From Candidatus Tectimicrobiota bacterium (GTDB lineage: Bacteria; Tectomicrobia; Entotheonellia; Entotheonellales; Entotheonellaceae): a stretch of DNA of 64,000 nt. The notes under the pieces are model-generated. The model saw only the letters and a list, made by a program, of their open reading frames with translations. It was not told where the DNA came from and did no database searches. This document shows, piece after piece, positions 34,215 to 43,772 of the stretch (positions are counted from its first letter, which is position 1; each line of letters opens with the position of its first letter). Location of the stretch: assembly GCA_026005175.1 (NCBI GenBank), contig BPKO01000004.1, positions 124,001-188,000 on the forward strand. Direction: 5' to 3'. The position numbers were made by a program, and so were the translations under genes.

Positions 34215-36234
34215 CCGGCGCGTAGTGGGAAAACTGCATGGTAAAGGTGCCGCGGCCCTGGCTGGCCGAGCGCAGGTCGGTGCTGTAGCCAAACATCGCC
34301 GCCAGCGGCACCAGCGCCGTGATCACCCGCAGCTGCCCCTGCAGCTCGATGCCCTCGATGGTGCCGCGGCGGCTCTGCAAGCTGGCGATGACGCCGCCGA
34401 TGAAGGCTTCGGGGACCAGCACCTCGAGGCGCATGATGGGCTCGAGCAGCACCGGCTGCGCCAGCGCCAAGGCCCGGCGCAGCGCCTGCCCGGCGGCGAT
34501 CTGAAAGGCCAGCGGCGTGCTGTCTTCCTGGCGATAGGTGGCCTCGAGCAACAGCACGTGCACGTCGACCACGGGATAGCCCTGCACTACCCCCGAAGTG
34601 GCGGCATCCCGCACCCCCTGCTCGACCGCGGCAAGGCACTCGGGGGGCAGCGCCTCGGGTGCCACCAGGGCGTGGAAGGCCAGGCCGCTGCCGCGGGCCG
34701 CCGGCTTCACCGCCAGGCGCAGGCTGGCGAAGTGGTGCTTGCCGGCAATGTCGCGCTCGAAGGTCTCGGTGACTTCGGCCTCGCCCAGGATGGTCTCGCG
34801 GTAGAGCACCTGTGGTTTGCCCACGTGCACCTGCAGGTTGAATTCGTCGCGCAGGCGGCGCAGGAGGACCTCCAGGTGCAGCTCGCCCATGCCCGAAAGC
34901 AGGATCTGCCCGCGCTCCTCGTCGCAGGTCATGTGCAGCGTCGGGTCCTCGTCGACGAGCTTGCGCAGCGCCTCTTCCAGCTTGGGCTGCTCGGCGAGGC
35001 TGCGCGGCTCCACGGCAATCGAGATCACCGGCTCGGGGAAAGGAATGGGCTCGAGGCGAATGGGATGGGCAGCTTCGCAGAGGGTATCGCCGGTGGTGGT
35101 CTCTTTGAGGCCGGTCACCGCCACGATGTCCCCGGCGCTGGCGCGCTCGAGCCGCTCGCGCCGGTTGGCATACATGCGCAGCAGGCGGGCAATGCGCTCC
35201 GTCTTGCCGGTGCGGGAGTTATAGACTACTGCCCCCGGGGTGAGGGTGCCGGCGTAGAGGCGCAGGTAGGTCAGGCGCCGGCCCTGGTCGAGGGCGATTT
35301 TAAACGCCAGGGCCACCAGCGGTGCCTTGGCGTCGCAGGGGCGCTCCACCTGCCGGCCGTCGCGCGGGTCAACACCGACGATGGCCGGCACGTCGGTGGG
35401 CGCCGGCAAGTACCAGACCACGGCATCCAGCAGGGGCTGGATGCCGCGGTTGCGCAGCCCGGCGCCCAGCAGCACCGGCACCAGGGCGCGGGCCAGGGTG
35501 GCACGGCGCACCGCGGCGCGCAGGCGCTCCGGGGCAATGGGCCCGCCGCTCAAGTAGCTCTCAAGCAGCGCGTCATCGTACTCGGCCACTGCCTCGAGCA
35601 GCGCCTCGCGCTGCCGCGCGGCCTCTTCTTGCAGCTCGGGCGGCACCGGCCCCACTTCCGGGGTGCGGCCCAGGTCGTGGTCGTGCCACACCACGCTGCA
35701 CATCTCAATGAGGTCGATGACGCCACGGAAGTGCTCCTCCGTGCCCAAGGGCAACTGCAGCAAGAGGGGCACGGCGCCCAGCTTGTCACGCATCTGCCGC
35801 AGCACCCGCTGGTAATCGGCGCCCAGGCGGTCCATTTTGTTGATAAAGGCCAGGCGCGGCACGCGGTAGCGGTCGGCCTGGTGCCAGACCGACTCGGACT
35901 GCGGCTGCACGCCTTCCACAGCGGCAAAGAGCATGATGGCGCCGTCGAGCACGCGCAGGCACCGCTCCACTTCGACGGCAAAGTCGACGTGCCCCGGGGT
36001 GTCGATGAGGTTGATCTGGTGGTCCTTCCACAGGCAGGTGGTGGCGGCGGCGGTGATGGTGATGCCGCGCTCGCGCTCCTGCGGCATCCAGTCCATTACC
36101 GCCTCGCCGTCATGCACCTCGCCGATTTTGTGCGTGAGGCCGGTGTAGTAAAGAATGCGCTCGCTGACCGTGGTCTTGCCGGCGTCGATGTGGGCGATAA
36201 TGCCGATGTTGCGGATGCGCTGAAGCGGAACCAT
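34207..36234 (-). CDS. fusA: Elongation factor G (stand-alone paralogue)
   Basis: 675 residues from ATG 36234, chosen because AAAGGA lies 5 bases ahead; an in-frame ATG at 36255 is also possible. Ribosomal translocase GTPase. G1 [21 protein letters not shown]2 [17 protein letters not shown]3 [21 protein letters not shown]4 [18 protein letters not shown]; domains II-V follow ([20 protein letters not shown]). It is not next to rpsL, rpsG or tuf, so it may be the second EF-G rather than the str-operon one; EF-G2-type paralogues can act in ribosome recycling. The symbol denotes the family. Confidence 0.93.
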   Translation of the reverse strand: MVPLQRIRNIGIIAHIDAGKTTVSERILYYTGLTHKIGEVHDGEAVMDWMPQERERGITITAAATTCLWKDHQINLIDTPGHVDFAVEVERCLRVLDGAIMLFAAVEGVQPQSESVWHQADRYRVPRLAFINKMDRLGADYQRVLRQMRDKLGAVPLLLQLPLGTEEHFRGVIDLIEMCSVVWHDHDLGRTPEVGPVPPELQEEAARQREALLEAVAEYDDALLESYLSGGPIAPERLRAAVRRATLARALVPVLLGAGLRNRGIQPLLDAVVWYLPAPTDVPAIVGVDPRDGRQVERPCDAKAPLVALAFKIALDQGRRLTYLRLYAGTLTPGAVVYNSRTGKTERIARLLRMYANRRERLERASAGDIVAVTGLKETTTGDTLCEAAHPIRLEPIPFPEPVISIAVEPRSLAEQPKLEEALRKLVDEDPTLHMTCDEERGQILLSGMGELHLEVLLRRLRDEFNLQVHVGKPQVLYRETILGEAEVTETFERDIAGKHHFASLRLAVKPAARGSGLAFHALVAPEALPPECLAAVEQGVRDAATSGVVQGYPVVDVHVLLLEATYRQEDSTPLAFQIAAGQALRRALALAQPVLLEPIMRLEVLVPEAFIGGVIASLQSRRGTIEGIELQGQLRVITALVPLAAMFGYSTDLRSASQGRGTFTMQFSHYAPVS

Positions 36235-36270
36235 GGCGTCCTTTGCGGCCATCATTGAGGCTTATCTGCT

Positions 36271-36299
36271 ATTATACCCGCCCCCCGGCGCGGCAGCCA
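36271..36299 (-). promoter_or_regulatory. Promoter of the EF-G gene
   Basis: On the minus strand TATAAT (36276-36271) is a perfect -10; 17 bases upstream lies a weak -35, TGGCTG (36299-36294). It is divergent to the promoter of the cyclase gene. Confidence 0.55.
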
Positions 36300-36308
36300 G
36301 CGCCGCCG

Positions 36309-36337
36309 TTGACTCCCCCCCGGCCATCGACTACACT
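36309..36337 (+). promoter_or_regulatory. Promoter of the diadenylate cyclase gene
   Basis: TTGACT at 36309-36314, 17-base spacer, TACACT at 36332-36337; ATG at 36372. Confidence 0.6.
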
Positions 36338-36371
36338 CAGGGCACGTGTGACCCTGGGGTGGGGCTGCCCG

Positions 36372-37241
36372 ATGCGTCCGCTCAACGCTGTCATTTTCGA
36401 GTCGGCCTGCCAGATCGCCAACGCCATCCACGCCAAAGCCCTCTTCGTGCACGCCGACCTCATCAAAGACTATCCCCTCCCCAGCGGCATGCTCGAGCAG
36501 ACCGACGTGGTGCTGGTGACGCAGCAGGAAAAGATGCCCGAGCCGAGCGCCGAGGTGACCTCCATCCTGCGCCTGCCGCCCATTCCCCTCACCCGCATGG
36601 CGCGCATCAAGCTGGCGGTGGTGATGGGCCTCTCCGAAGGCTACGTGAGCACCGGCGACAAAGTCGTCTGCCTCACCGGCGTGCCTTCCCTCAATTACCT
36701 CGACTGCATCGTGGTCATCGACATCGGCAAGGAGCACGAGCTGCTCACCGCCTCGGATTTCTCGCGCATCGCCGAGCACATCCCCTCGCAAGTCTTCGAA
36801 GCGGTGCTCAACCTCGCCGTGGAGCTGGCCAGCCAGGGCCGAGAAGGCAAGCCGGTGGGCACGATTTTCGTCATTGGCGACCACGAAAAGGTCCTGCAGT
36901 TTTCGCGGCAGACGATTTTCAACCCCTTCCACGGCTACCCGGAAGAGGAGCGCAACGTCCTCAACCCGCAGCTGCGTGATACCCTGAAGGAGTTTTCTGC
37001 CCTCGACGGCGCCTTTATCATCCGCGAAGACGGGGTGGTGCTCTGCGCCGGCCGCCACCTCAATGTGGGCCCCGCCCCCAACATCGACCTGCCCCAGGGC
37101 CTGGGCTCGCGCCATGTGGCCGCCGCCGGCATCACTGCCATCACCGACGCCATCGCCATCGTCATCTCCGAATCTACCGGCGACGTGCGGGTCTTCCAAA
37201 ACGGCGCCGTCTTCCTCGAAATCGAAAAACCCCCGCGCTAA
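36372..37241 (+). CDS. DacZ-like diadenylate cyclase (c-di-AMP synthase)
   Basis: 289 residues. The C-terminal third is a DAC (DisA_N) domain with both catalytic motifs: DGA at 212-214 (FSALDGAFIIREDGVVLCAG) and RHxAA at 247-251 (GLGSRHVAAAGITAITDAIA), plus SESTGDVRVF. It should make c-di-AMP from two ATP. The N-terminal 190 residues form an alpha/beta domain (LVTQQEK, KLAVVMGLSEGYVSTGDKVV, CLTGVPSLNYLDCIVVIDIG) resembling the pyruvate-kinase C-terminal-like domain of the DacZ/CdaZ class best known from archaea; there are no TM helices as in CdaA and no DisA linker. It lies just upstream of the HspR heat-shock operon, in the same direction. Confidence 0.85.
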   Translation: MRPLNAVIFESACQIANAIHAKALFVHADLIKDYPLPSGMLEQTDVVLVTQQEKMPEPSAEVTSILRLPPIPLTRMARIKLAVVMGLSEGYVSTGDKVVCLTGVPSLNYLDCIVVIDIGKEHELLTASDFSRIAEHIPSQVFEAVLNLAVELASQGREGKPVGTIFVIGDHEKVLQFSRQTIFNPFHGYPEEERNVLNPQLRDTLKEFSALDGAFIIREDGVVLCAGRHLNVGPAPNIDLPQGLGSRHVAAAGITAITDAIAIVISESTGDVRVFQNGAVFLEIEKPPR

Positions 37242-37251
37242 TCCCCCCAAA

Positions 37252-37283
37252 CTTGACAACAGCGCACTCAGATATGCTATGAT
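37252..37283 (+). promoter_or_regulatory. Heat-shock promoter with HAIR-like HspR operator
   Basis: CTTGACA-N7-ACTCAGA at 37252-37272 matches 10 of 14 positions of the HspR inverted repeat (HAIR, CTTGAGT-N7-ACTCAAG). It overlaps a -35 TTGACA (37253-37258); the best -10 is TATGAT (37278-37283) with a 19-base spacer, or TATGCT (37273-37278). The encoded HspR is the second gene of the operon, so autoregulation is expected. Confidence 0.7.
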
Positions 37284-37313
37284 TACGGCGCGCAGCCGGT
37301 CTGGGAGCAGGGT

Positions 37314-38249
37314 ATGGCAAGCAAAGACTACTATGCCATTTTGGGGGTGCGGCGTGACGCCTCGGCCAAGGAGATCAAGCAGGCCTACCGCCGCCTGGCG
37401 CGCCGCTACCATCCCGATGTCAACCCCGGCGACCCGACGGCGGAGCAGAAGTTCAAGGAGATCTCGGAAGCCTACGCGGTGCTGGGCAACCCCGAAAGCC
37501 GCCGCCAGTATGACCGGCTCGGGGCGCAGGCTTTTGCCGGGGACACGACCTCGACGCGAGACCCGCGAGGCGGCTTCTGGGGCTTTCGTCCCGGCAATCT
37601 GGGCGACTTTTTTAGCGGCCGCGGCCCGTTTGGCGAAGGCCTGGGCCACCTGCTCGAGGAACTCTTTCGCGGCGGCGCCTCGCGGGGGCAGGCCACCGCC
37701 AGCAAAGGGCAGGACGTGGAGCAGACGCTCGACATCAGCTTCGAGGAGGCGGTGCGCGGCACCACAAAGGAAATCCACGTGGCCCGGCGCGGGGGCAGCG
37801 AACGCCTCTCGGTGAAGATCCCCCCGGGGGTGGATACCAACTCCCGGGTGCGCCTCGCCGGCAAGGGGGAAGCGGGCAAGTTCGGCGGCCCCCCGGGCGA
37901 CCTCTACATCGTCATCCGCGTGCGCCCGCATCCTTACTTTGTGCGCCAGGGCAACGACATCCACTGCGAGGTGCCGGTGACGCTCGCCGAAGCCCTGCTG
38001 GGGGCCAAGATCGAGGTGCCGACCCTCGACGGCAAGATCACCATGACCGTGCCTCCCGGCACGCAAAACGGCCGGGTCTTCCGCCTGCGCGGCAAGGGGG
38101 TGCCGTATCTCAAGGGCGACGGCCGCGGCGACCAGTACGTCACCCTGCGCGTCGTGCTGCCCGAGACCCTCGACGAGCGCTCGCGCGAGCTGATTGCCGA
38201 ATTCGAGCGCCGCAATCCCCTGCAGCCGCGCGCGCAGATGAGGTGGTAG
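37314..38249 (+). CDS. CbpA-type DnaJ co-chaperone (no zinc finger)
   Basis: 311 residues. J domain at 1-70 (DYYAILGVRRDASAKEIKQA) with the HPD tripeptide in RRYHPDVNPGD, which stimulates DnaK ATPase; a G/F linker (RGGFWGFRPGNLGDFF); then the two beta-sandwich substrate-binding domains ([40 protein letters not shown]). The CxxCxG zinc modules are missing, as in CbpA/type II DnaJ. First gene of cbpA-hspR-htpX-dnaJ; 3 bases separate its stop from hspR. Confidence 0.93.
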   Translation: MASKDYYAILGVRRDASAKEIKQAYRRLARRYHPDVNPGDPTAEQKFKEISEAYAVLGNPESRRQYDRLGAQAFAGDTTSTRDPRGGFWGFRPGNLGDFFSGRGPFGEGLGHLLEELFRGGASRGQATASKGQDVEQTLDISFEEAVRGTTKEIHVARRGGSERLSVKIPPGVDTNSRVRLAGKGEAGKFGGPPGDLYIVIRVRPHPYFVRQGNDIHCEVPVTLAEALLGAKIEVPTLDGKITMTVPPGTQNGRVFRLRGKGVPYLKGDGRGDQYVTLRVVLPETLDERSRELIAEFERRNPLQPRAQMRW

Positions 38250-38252
38250 GCC

Positions 38253-38597
38253 ATGCAGAAAGGGAAAGAGTACTTCACCATCAGTGCCGTGGCGAGCATG
38301 TTCAACATCCACCCGCAGACGCTGCGGCTTTACGAGCGCGAGGGGCTGCTGCGCCCGCAGCGCTCCCCGGGCAACACCCGCCTCTACTCGCGGCAGGATC
38401 TCGAGCACTTGAGCACCATTCTCAACCTGACGCGCGAGATGGGGGTCAACCTGGCCGGGGTGAGCGTCATCTTGCACCTGCTCAAGAAGCTGCGCGAGGT
38501 GCAGGAGGAAAAGCAGGTGCTGCTCACCATGCACGAGGCGCTGGCTGCCCGCCGCGCCACCCATGCCCAGAAGTCGCCTGCTGAGGAGGAGGTGTAG
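38253..38597 (+). CDS. hspR: HspR-type MerR-family heat-shock regulator
   Basis: 114 residues. Winged-helix start KEYFTISAVASMFNIHPQTL, RLYEREGLLRPQRSPGNTRL, YSRQDLEHLSTILNLTREMG, then a coiled coil (LLKKLREVQEEKQVLL). HspR represses heat-shock genes by binding HAIR repeats, with DnaK as co-repressor in actinobacteria. Its position right after a dnaJ-type gene, with a HAIR-like site in the operon promoter, supports the assignment over other MerR members. dnaK and grpE are not in the window. Confidence 0.9.
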   Translation: MQKGKEYFTISAVASMFNIHPQTLRLYEREGLLRPQRSPGNTRLYSRQDLEHLSTILNLTREMGVNLAGVSVILHLLKKLREVQEEKQVLLTMHEALAARRATHAQKSPAEEEV

Positions 38598-38600
38598 TCG

Positions 38601-39458
38601 ATGTACAACACGCTGAAAACCGGGATTCTGCTCGTCCTGCTTGCCGCCTTGCTCATGGCCATCGGCGGTGCCGTGGGGGGGCGCAGCGGCGTGACCATCG
38701 CCCTGCTGCTGGCCCTGGCGATGAACGCCATCAGCTACTGGTACGCCGATAAGATCGTGCTGGGCATGTACGGCGCCCGCCCCATTTCCGAAGCAGAGGC
38801 GCCGGGCCTTTACCGCACGGTGCGCCACCTGGCGCAGCGGGCAGGGTTGCCCATGCCGCGCGTTTACCTGTTGCCCTCGGAAGCCCCCAACGCCTTTGCC
38901 ACCGGCCGCAACCCGCGCCACGCGGCGGTGGCGGTGACGCAGGGCTTGCTGCGGCTGCTCGACCAGCGCGAAGTGGAAGGGGTGCTGGCGCACGAGCTGG
39001 CCCACATCAAGAACCGCGATACTCTGATCATGACGGTGACCGCCACCATTGCCAGCGCCATTATGTTCCTGGCCAACATGGCGCAGTGGGCGGCGTTTTG
39101 GGGTGGCTTTTCGCGTGACGACGAAGAGCGCGGCGGCGGCGTTCTGGGCCTGCTGGTGGCCGCCATCGTGGCGCCCCTGGCGGCCACGCTGATCCAGCTG
39201 GCGGTGTCGCGCTCCCGCGAGTTTGCTGCCGACGCCACCGGGGCGCAGATTGCCGGCTCGCCCCTGGGCCTGGCCGACGCGCTGGAAAAGCTGGCTTACG
39301 CCGCCGAGCGCATCCCCGCCCACGTGGCGCCGGCCACCGCGCACCTCTTCATTGTCAACCCCCTGCGCGGGCAGCAGCGCCTGGCAACGCTGTTTAGCAC
39401 CCATCCGCCCATTGAGGAGCGCGTGCGCCGGCTGCGGCGGATGGCGCGGGGCTTCTAA
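38601..39458 (+). CDS. htpX: HtpX-family membrane zinc metalloprotease
   Basis: 285 residues, M48B family. N-terminal TM helices ([39 protein letters not shown]), the zinc site HELAH in [18 protein letters not shown], a third glutamate in [15 protein letters not shown], and C-terminal [18 protein letters not shown]. Degrades misfolded membrane proteins under envelope stress. It is three bases downstream of hspR, so probably HspR-controlled. Confidence 0.96.
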   Translation: MYNTLKTGILLVLLAALLMAIGGAVGGRSGVTIALLLALAMNAISYWYADKIVLGMYGARPISEAEAPGLYRTVRHLAQRAGLPMPRVYLLPSEAPNAFATGRNPRHAAVAVTQGLLRLLDQREVEGVLAHELAHIKNRDTLIMTVTATIASAIMFLANMAQWAAFWGGFSRDDEERGGGVLGLLVAAIVAPLAATLIQLAVSRSREFAADATGAQIAGSPLGLADALEKLAYAAERIPAHVAPATAHLFIVNPLRGQQRLATLFSTHPPIEERVRRLRRMARGF

Positions 39459-39504
39459 CCCGGAAGAAGGACGCGGCGACTACTCCTGACAGGGACGGGA
39501 CATC

Positions 39505-40623
39505 ATGGCCAAACGGGATTACTACGAGGTCCTGGGCGTACCGCGCACGGCCACCGAGGAGGAAATTAAAAAAGCCTACCGCCGGCTGGCGCTCAAGTAC
39601 CACCCGGACCGCAATCCCAACAACCCCGAGGCGGAGGAGAAGTTCAAAGAAGCGGCGGAAGCCTACGAGGTGCTGCACGATCCGGAAAAGCGCAGCCTCT
39701 ACGACCGCTACGGCCACGACGGGTTGCAGAGCACCGGCTTTCAGGGCTTCCGCGGCTTTGACGACATCTTTGCCAGCTTTGGCAGCCTCTTCGAGGAGTT
39801 CTTCGGCTTTGGCCCGCGCCCTGGCGGACGTGCCGCCCCGCGGGCCGGAGCCGACCTGCGCTACGATTTGGAGATTAGCTTCGAGGAGGCTGCCTTTGGG
39901 GCCGAGAAGCTCCTGGAGTTCGAGAAGCTCGAGACGTGCATCGACTGCTTGGGCAAGCGCACGGCGCCGGGCACGCAGCCGGTGCCTTGCCGCCTCTGCG
40001 GCGGCCTGGGGCAGGTGGAGCGCCGCCAGGGCTTCTTTGCCCTGCGCACCACCTGCCCGCAGTGCCACGGCGAGGGCCAGCACATTCCCCATCCCTGTCC
40101 CAAGTGCCGCGGGCGGGGCATGGTGCGGGCCACCAAGCGGCTCTCGGTGAAGATCCCCGCCGGCGTCGACGACGGCGCCCGCCTGCGCCTGGTGGGCGAA
40201 GGGGAAGAGGGCCAGCATGGCGGCCCGCCGGGCGACCTCTACGTGGTGGTGCACGTGGCGCCGCACGCCTTTTTTGAGCGCCACGGCACCGACGTCCACT
40301 GCCAGGTGCCGATTTCCTTCCCGCAGGCCGCCCTGGGCGCCGAGGTGGAAGTACCGTCGCTCTACGGGCCGCAGAAGCTCACCATTCCCCGCGGCACGCA
40401 AACGGGCGACACGCTGCGGCTGCGCGGCTGTGGCATCCCCGACGTGCGCACCGGGCGGCGCGGCGATCAGATCGTGCACGTGGTGGTGCGCACCCCCACC
40501 CACCTGACGCCGCGCCAGGAAGAGCTGCTGCGCGAGCTGGCCGCCCTCGAAGAGACCGCCTCGACGCTCACCGCCGAGCCGCCGCGGGCGAAAAAACGCT
40601 GGCCCTGGTCCAAAGGGCAGTAA
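39505..40623 (+). CDS. dnaJ: Chaperone protein DnaJ (type I)
   Basis: 372 residues. J domain with HPD in [14 protein letters not shown] region ([20 protein letters not shown]), four CxxCxG zinc modules (CIDCLG, CRLCGG, CPQCHG, CPKCRG) at about 145-210 and the C-terminal substrate-binding domains ([20 protein letters not shown]). Partner of DnaK/GrpE. It follows htpX by 46 bases in the heat-shock operon, and a hairpin follows its stop. Confidence 0.96.
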   Translation: MAKRDYYEVLGVPRTATEEEIKKAYRRLALKYHPDRNPNNPEAEEKFKEAAEAYEVLHDPEKRSLYDRYGHDGLQSTGFQGFRGFDDIFASFGSLFEEFFGFGPRPGGRAAPRAGADLRYDLEISFEEAAFGAEKLLEFEKLETCIDCLGKRTAPGTQPVPCRLCGGLGQVERRQGFFALRTTCPQCHGEGQHIPHPCPKCRGRGMVRATKRLSVKIPAGVDDGARLRLVGEGEEGQHGGPPGDLYVVVHVAPHAFFERHGTDVHCQVPISFPQAALGAEVEVPSLYGPQKLTIPRGTQTGDTLRLRGCGIPDVRTGRRGDQIVHVVVRTPTHLTPRQEELLRELAALEETASTLTAEPPRAKKRWPWSKGQ

Positions 40624-40627
40624 GGCG

Positions 40628-40654
40628 CGCCCGTGCCGCTGGGCGGCACGGGCG
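40628..40654 (+). terminator. Hairpin terminator after dnaJ
   Basis: GCCCGTGCCGC (40629-40639), loop TGG, GCGGCACGGGC (40643-40653), extended by a C-G pair at 40628/40654: 12 bp, followed by the modestly T-rich TTGTCT. Confidence 0.75.
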
Positions 40655-40742
40655 TTGTCTGCGGCGGCAAAATGTGCTAGATCCTTGTCGCACTTTCCAG
40701 GGCCAGGGTTCCCCTTTCATGCCCCGGGCGGAGCCGCAAGAC

Positions 40743-40756
40743 CATGGGTACCCATG
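40743..40756. promoter_or_regulatory. Perfect 14-bp palindrome upstream of the HU gene
   Basis: CATGGGTACCCATG is its own reverse complement and lies 47 bases before the HU start. It could be an operator; no regulator is identified. The rest of 40655-40803 shows no gene. Confidence 0.5.
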
Positions 40757-40803
40757 CGGACCGAGGCGGGGAAAGTCCCTCCTTGTGCGCCGAGGAGAAG
40801 CGC

Positions 40804-41088
40804 ATGAGAAAAAGCGAAATCGTCAGCCGTATCGCCGAAGCCACCGGCCTCACCAAAGTCAAAGCCGAAGAGGCGGTGGACGCCATTTTGGAGCAGGTCA
40901 AGGAAGAGCTGCGGCGCGGAGAGCCAGTGATTCTGCGGCGGTTTGGCTCCTTTGAGGTGCGGCAAAAGCGCGCCCGCGTCGGCCGCAACCCCAGAACCGG
41001 TGAGGAAGCTGCTATTCCAGCCCGCCGGGTGGTGCGCTTCAAGTCCGGCAAGCACTTCCGCGACGCCGTCAACACCGAACCGTCTTAG
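40804..41088 (+). CDS. HU/IHF-family DNA-binding protein
   Basis: 94 residues from ATG 40804, preceded by GAGGAG. MRKSEIVSRIAEATGLTKVK, AEEAVDAILEQVKEELRRGE, VILRRFGSFEVRQKRARVGR, NPRTGEEAAIPARRVVRFKS: the helical dimerisation half and the beta-arm with RNPxTGE and the intercalating proline loop. The sequence style is close to IHF-alpha/HU; the two cannot be separated here. Convergent with queA, leaving 5 bases between stops. Confidence 0.93.
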   Translation: MRKSEIVSRIAEATGLTKVKAEEAVDAILEQVKEELRRGEPVILRRFGSFEVRQKRARVGRNPRTGEEAAIPARRVVRFKSGKHFRDAVNTEPS

Positions 41089-41093
41089 GCCCT

Positions 41094-42128
41094 TTAGAGA
41101 ATGAGCATGGCGTCGCCGTAGCTGTAGAAGCGGTAGCGTGCGGCAATGGCTTCCTGGTAGGCTTCGAGCATCAGCTCGCGATCGGCAAAGGCGCAGACGA
41201 GCAGAAAGAGGGTCGAGCGCGGCAGGTGGAAGTTAGTGATCAGGGCGTCGACGACGCGGAAGCGATAGCCGGGATAGATGAAGAGCTCGGTCCAGCCGCT
41301 GCTGGCCACCACACGGCCGCTTTGCTGGCCAATGGTTTCCAGGGCGCGGGTGGTGGTGGTGCCTACTGCCACCACCCGCCCGCCGGCAGCGCGGGCTTCT
41401 TCGATGGTGGCCGCTGCGTCCTCGCCAAGGCGGTAAAACTCCGCTTCCATGCGGTGCGCTTCGACTTCCTCGCTGCGCACCGGCTGAAAGGTGCCCCAGC
41501 CCACGTGCAAGGTCAGCGTCGCCCGCCGGACGCCCTGCTGCGCCAGGCGGGCCAGCAGCTCGGGGGTAAAGTGCAGGCCGGCGGTGGGCGCCGCCACCGC
41601 CCCGGGCTGGGCGGCGTAGACCGTCTGGTAGCGCTCGCGGTCGTGCGGGGTGCTGCCTGCCGGACGCCGGATGTAAGGCGGCAGCGGCACCTCGCCGCAG
41701 CGCTCAAGCAGCGGGTAAATGTCGGGCGGAGAAAAGCGCACCCGCACCGGGCCCGCGGCTTGGCGCGCGCAGACCTCGGCCCGCAGCACCCCCTCGCCAA
41801 AAAGCAGCACGGTGCCCGCGCGCACCCGCGCCGCCGGGCGCAGCAGGGCCTCCCACACCCCGTCCCCATGGTCGTGCAGGAGCAGCAGCTCCACCCGCCC
41901 CCCGGTATCCGCCTTGCGGCCGCGCAGGCGCGCCGGAATCACCCGCGTGTCGTTCACCACCAGCACGTCGCCAGGGCGCAAGTAAGCGCCCAGGTTGGCA
42001 AACACGTCGTGCGTGAAGCGGCGCGTGGCGCGCTCGACCACCAGCAAGCGGGAGCGGTCGCGCTGCGGCGCCGGCTCCTGGGCGATGAGCTCGGGCGGCA
42101 GGGCAAAGTCAAAGTCGGACAGGCGCAT
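41094..42128 (-). CDS. queA: S-adenosylmethionine:tRNA ribosyltransferase-isomerase
   Basis: 344 residues from ATG 42128 (MRLSDFDFALPPELIAQEPA). Transfers the ribosyl part of SAM to preQ1 in tRNA to give epoxyqueuosine. Blocks: DVLVVNDTRVIPARLRGRKA, ERYQTVYAAQPGAVAAPTAG, LHFTPELLARL, LHVGWGTFQPVRSEEVEAHR and LITNFHLPRSTLFLLVCAFA. Last gene of the yebC-ruvC-ruvA-ruvB-queA run, 11 bases after ruvB. Confidence 0.97.
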   Translation of the reverse strand: MRLSDFDFALPPELIAQEPAPQRDRSRLLVVERATRRFTHDVFANLGAYLRPGDVLVVNDTRVIPARLRGRKADTGGRVELLLLHDHGDGVWEALLRPAARVRAGTVLLFGEGVLRAEVCARQAAGPVRVRFSPPDIYPLLERCGEVPLPPYIRRPAGSTPHDRERYQTVYAAQPGAVAAPTAGLHFTPELLARLAQQGVRRATLTLHVGWGTFQPVRSEEVEAHRMEAEFYRLGEDAAATIEEARAAGGRVVAVGTTTTRALETIGQQSGRVVASSGWTELFIYPGYRFRVVDALITNFHLPRSTLFLLVCAFADRELMLEAYQEAIAARYRFYSYGDAMLIL

Positions 42129-42139
42129 CGGCAAAGCGG

Positions 42140-43162
42140 TCACAGCAGGCGCGGCTGGGCATCGGCCGGCGGCTGCCGCCGCAGGTGGCGGTAAGCCAAA
42201 GGGGTGGCGGTGCGCCCCCGCGGTGTGCGCTGCAGGTAGCCGCTCTGCAAGAGGAAAGGCTCGTAGACGTCCTCGATGGTGTCTTTGTCCTCGTTCAGCG
42301 AAGCGGCCAGGGTTTCGAGGCCCACCGGGCCGCCGCCAAACTTGTCGATGATGGTGAGCAGCAGCTGCCGGTCCATTTTGTCCAACCCTTCGGCATCGAC
42401 GTCGAGCAGCGCCAGCGCCTGGCAAGCCACCTCGCGGGTGATGAGGCCATCGGCCCGCACCTGGGCGTAGTCGCGCACCCGGCGCAGGAGGCGGTTGGCG
42501 ATGCGCGGCGTGCCGCGGGCGCGGCGGGCAATCTCGGCAACACCACCAGCGTCGATCTCCACCCCCAGCAGGCGTGCCGTACGGGCAACGATCACCTCTA
42601 GCTCTTCTTGGCGGTAAAAGTCGAGGCGGCAGACGACGCCGAAGCGGTCGCGCAGCGGGGAGGTGAGCAGGCCGGTGCGCGTGGTGGCCCCGATGAGGGT
42701 AAAGCGCGGCACTTCTAGCTTGATGGTGCGGGCGCTGGGCCCCTGGCCGATGACGATGTCGAGCTGGAAGTCCTCCATTACCGGGTAAAGCGTCTCTTCG
42801 ACCACGTGCGGCAAGCGGTGGATCTCGTCGATGAAAAAGACGTCGCCGCGCTCCAGGCTGGTGAGAATGGCGGCCAGGTCGCCCGGGCGCTCCAGCGCCG
42901 GCCCCGAGGTGCTGCGCAGGTTGACCCCCATTTCCGCTGCCACGATGTGGGCCAGGGTGGTCTTGCCCAGCCCCGGCGGGCCACAGAGCAGGACGTGGTC
43001 CAGGGCCTCGCCGCGGTAGCGGGCCGCCTCGATGGCAATGCGCAGGGTCTCCTTGCTCGCCGCCTGCCCCACGAAGTCGTCCAGGCGCTGCGGGCGCACG
43101 TGGCGCTCGAAGCGCTCTTCTTCTGGGGAAAGCGGGGAGCGGTCTACGGGGCGCTTGCCCAC
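42140..43162 (-). CDS. ruvB: Holliday junction branch migration helicase RuvB
   Basis: 340 residues. AAA+ motor that drives branch migration with RuvA. Start [20 protein letters not shown], Walker [21 protein letters not shown], Walker [21 protein letters not shown], sensor [20 protein letters not shown] and the C-terminal winged helix ([20 protein letters not shown]). Ten bases after ruvA. Confidence 0.98.
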   Translation of the reverse strand: MGKRPVDRSPLSPEEERFERHVRPQRLDDFVGQAASKETLRIAIEAARYRGEALDHVLLCGPPGLGKTTLAHIVAAEMGVNLRSTSGPALERPGDLAAILTSLERGDVFFIDEIHRLPHVVEETLYPVMEDFQLDIVIGQGPSARTIKLEVPRFTLIGATTRTGLLTSPLRDRFGVVCRLDFYRQEELEVIVARTARLLGVEIDAGGVAEIARRARGTPRIANRLLRRVRDYAQVRADGLITREVACQALALLDVDAEGLDKMDRQLLLTIIDKFGGGPVGLETLAASLNEDKDTIEDVYEPFLLQSGYLQRTPRGRTATPLAYRHLRRQPPADAQPRLL

Positions 43163-43172
43163 AGGATGCTCC

Positions 43173-43772
43173 TTAGGAGGTCTGTGCCAGCTGCTGCAGC
43201 GACGCTTTCAGCAGCGCCTCCAGCGTCCAGGCTTCCTGGCGGCGCGCCTGCGCCCGCTGCACCGCGCGCTCGGCCTCGCTGCGCTTGTAGCCCAGGTTGA
43301 GCAGCGCCGACACCACGTCACCCACCAGCGGCTCGGCCACCGCCAGCCCCGGCCGCGGCGCGGGGACCGGAGCCGCCACCTTCTCTTGCAGCTCCAGCAC
43401 GATGCGCTCTGCCGTCTTGCGGCCAATGCCCGGAATGGCCTGCAGCCGCGCCACGTCTCCGCAGGCAATGGCCTGCTGCACCTCTGCGGCGCTGAGCGCC
43501 GACAGCACGTTGAGGGCCAGGCGCGGGCCAATCGAGGCCACCGTCAAGAGCAGCTCAAAAAGTGTGCGCTCCTCGGCGGTGGCAAAGCCGTAAAGGCGCA
43601 AGGCGTCGTCGCGCACCAACAAGGTGGTAAGCAGTGTCACCGGTTGCTGCAGCGGGGGCAACGCGAGGTACGTCGACAAGGGGATGAAGAGGCGATAGCC
43701 CACCCCCTGCACGTCGACGACCACCTGCTCGAGGCTCTTGGCCAGCAACAGGCCGCGCACCTGGGCGATCAT
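43173..43772 (-). CDS. ruvA: Holliday junction DNA-binding protein RuvA
   Basis: 199 residues. OB-fold domain I ([38 protein letters not shown]), helix-hairpin-helix domain II ([39 protein letters not shown]) and the C-terminal RuvB-contacting domain ([20 protein letters not shown]). Start overlaps the ruvC stop by 4 bases. Confidence 0.97.
   Translation of the reverse strand: MIAQVRGLLLAKSLEQVVVDVQGVGYRLFIPLSTYLALPPLQQPVTLLTTLLVRDDALRLYGFATAEERTLFELLLTVASIGPRLALNVLSALSAAEVQQAIACGDVARLQAIPGIGRKTAERIVLELQEKVAAPVPAPRPGLAVAEPLVGDVVSALLNLGYKRSEAERAVQRAQARRQEAWTLEALLKASLQQLAQTS

Noticed and set aside
36372-37241. Cyclase gene as DisA
   Set aside because: DisA has the DAC domain first, followed by a helical spine and HhH DNA-binding domain; here the DAC domain is C-terminal.
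36252-39404. Very long open frame on the minus strand (over 1,000 codons) opposite the cyclase and heat-shock genes
   Set aside because: It mirrors real plus-strand genes; its composition (Gly, Ala, His, Arg, Val, Gln-rich) is that of antisense GC-rich codons and it crosses several promoters.
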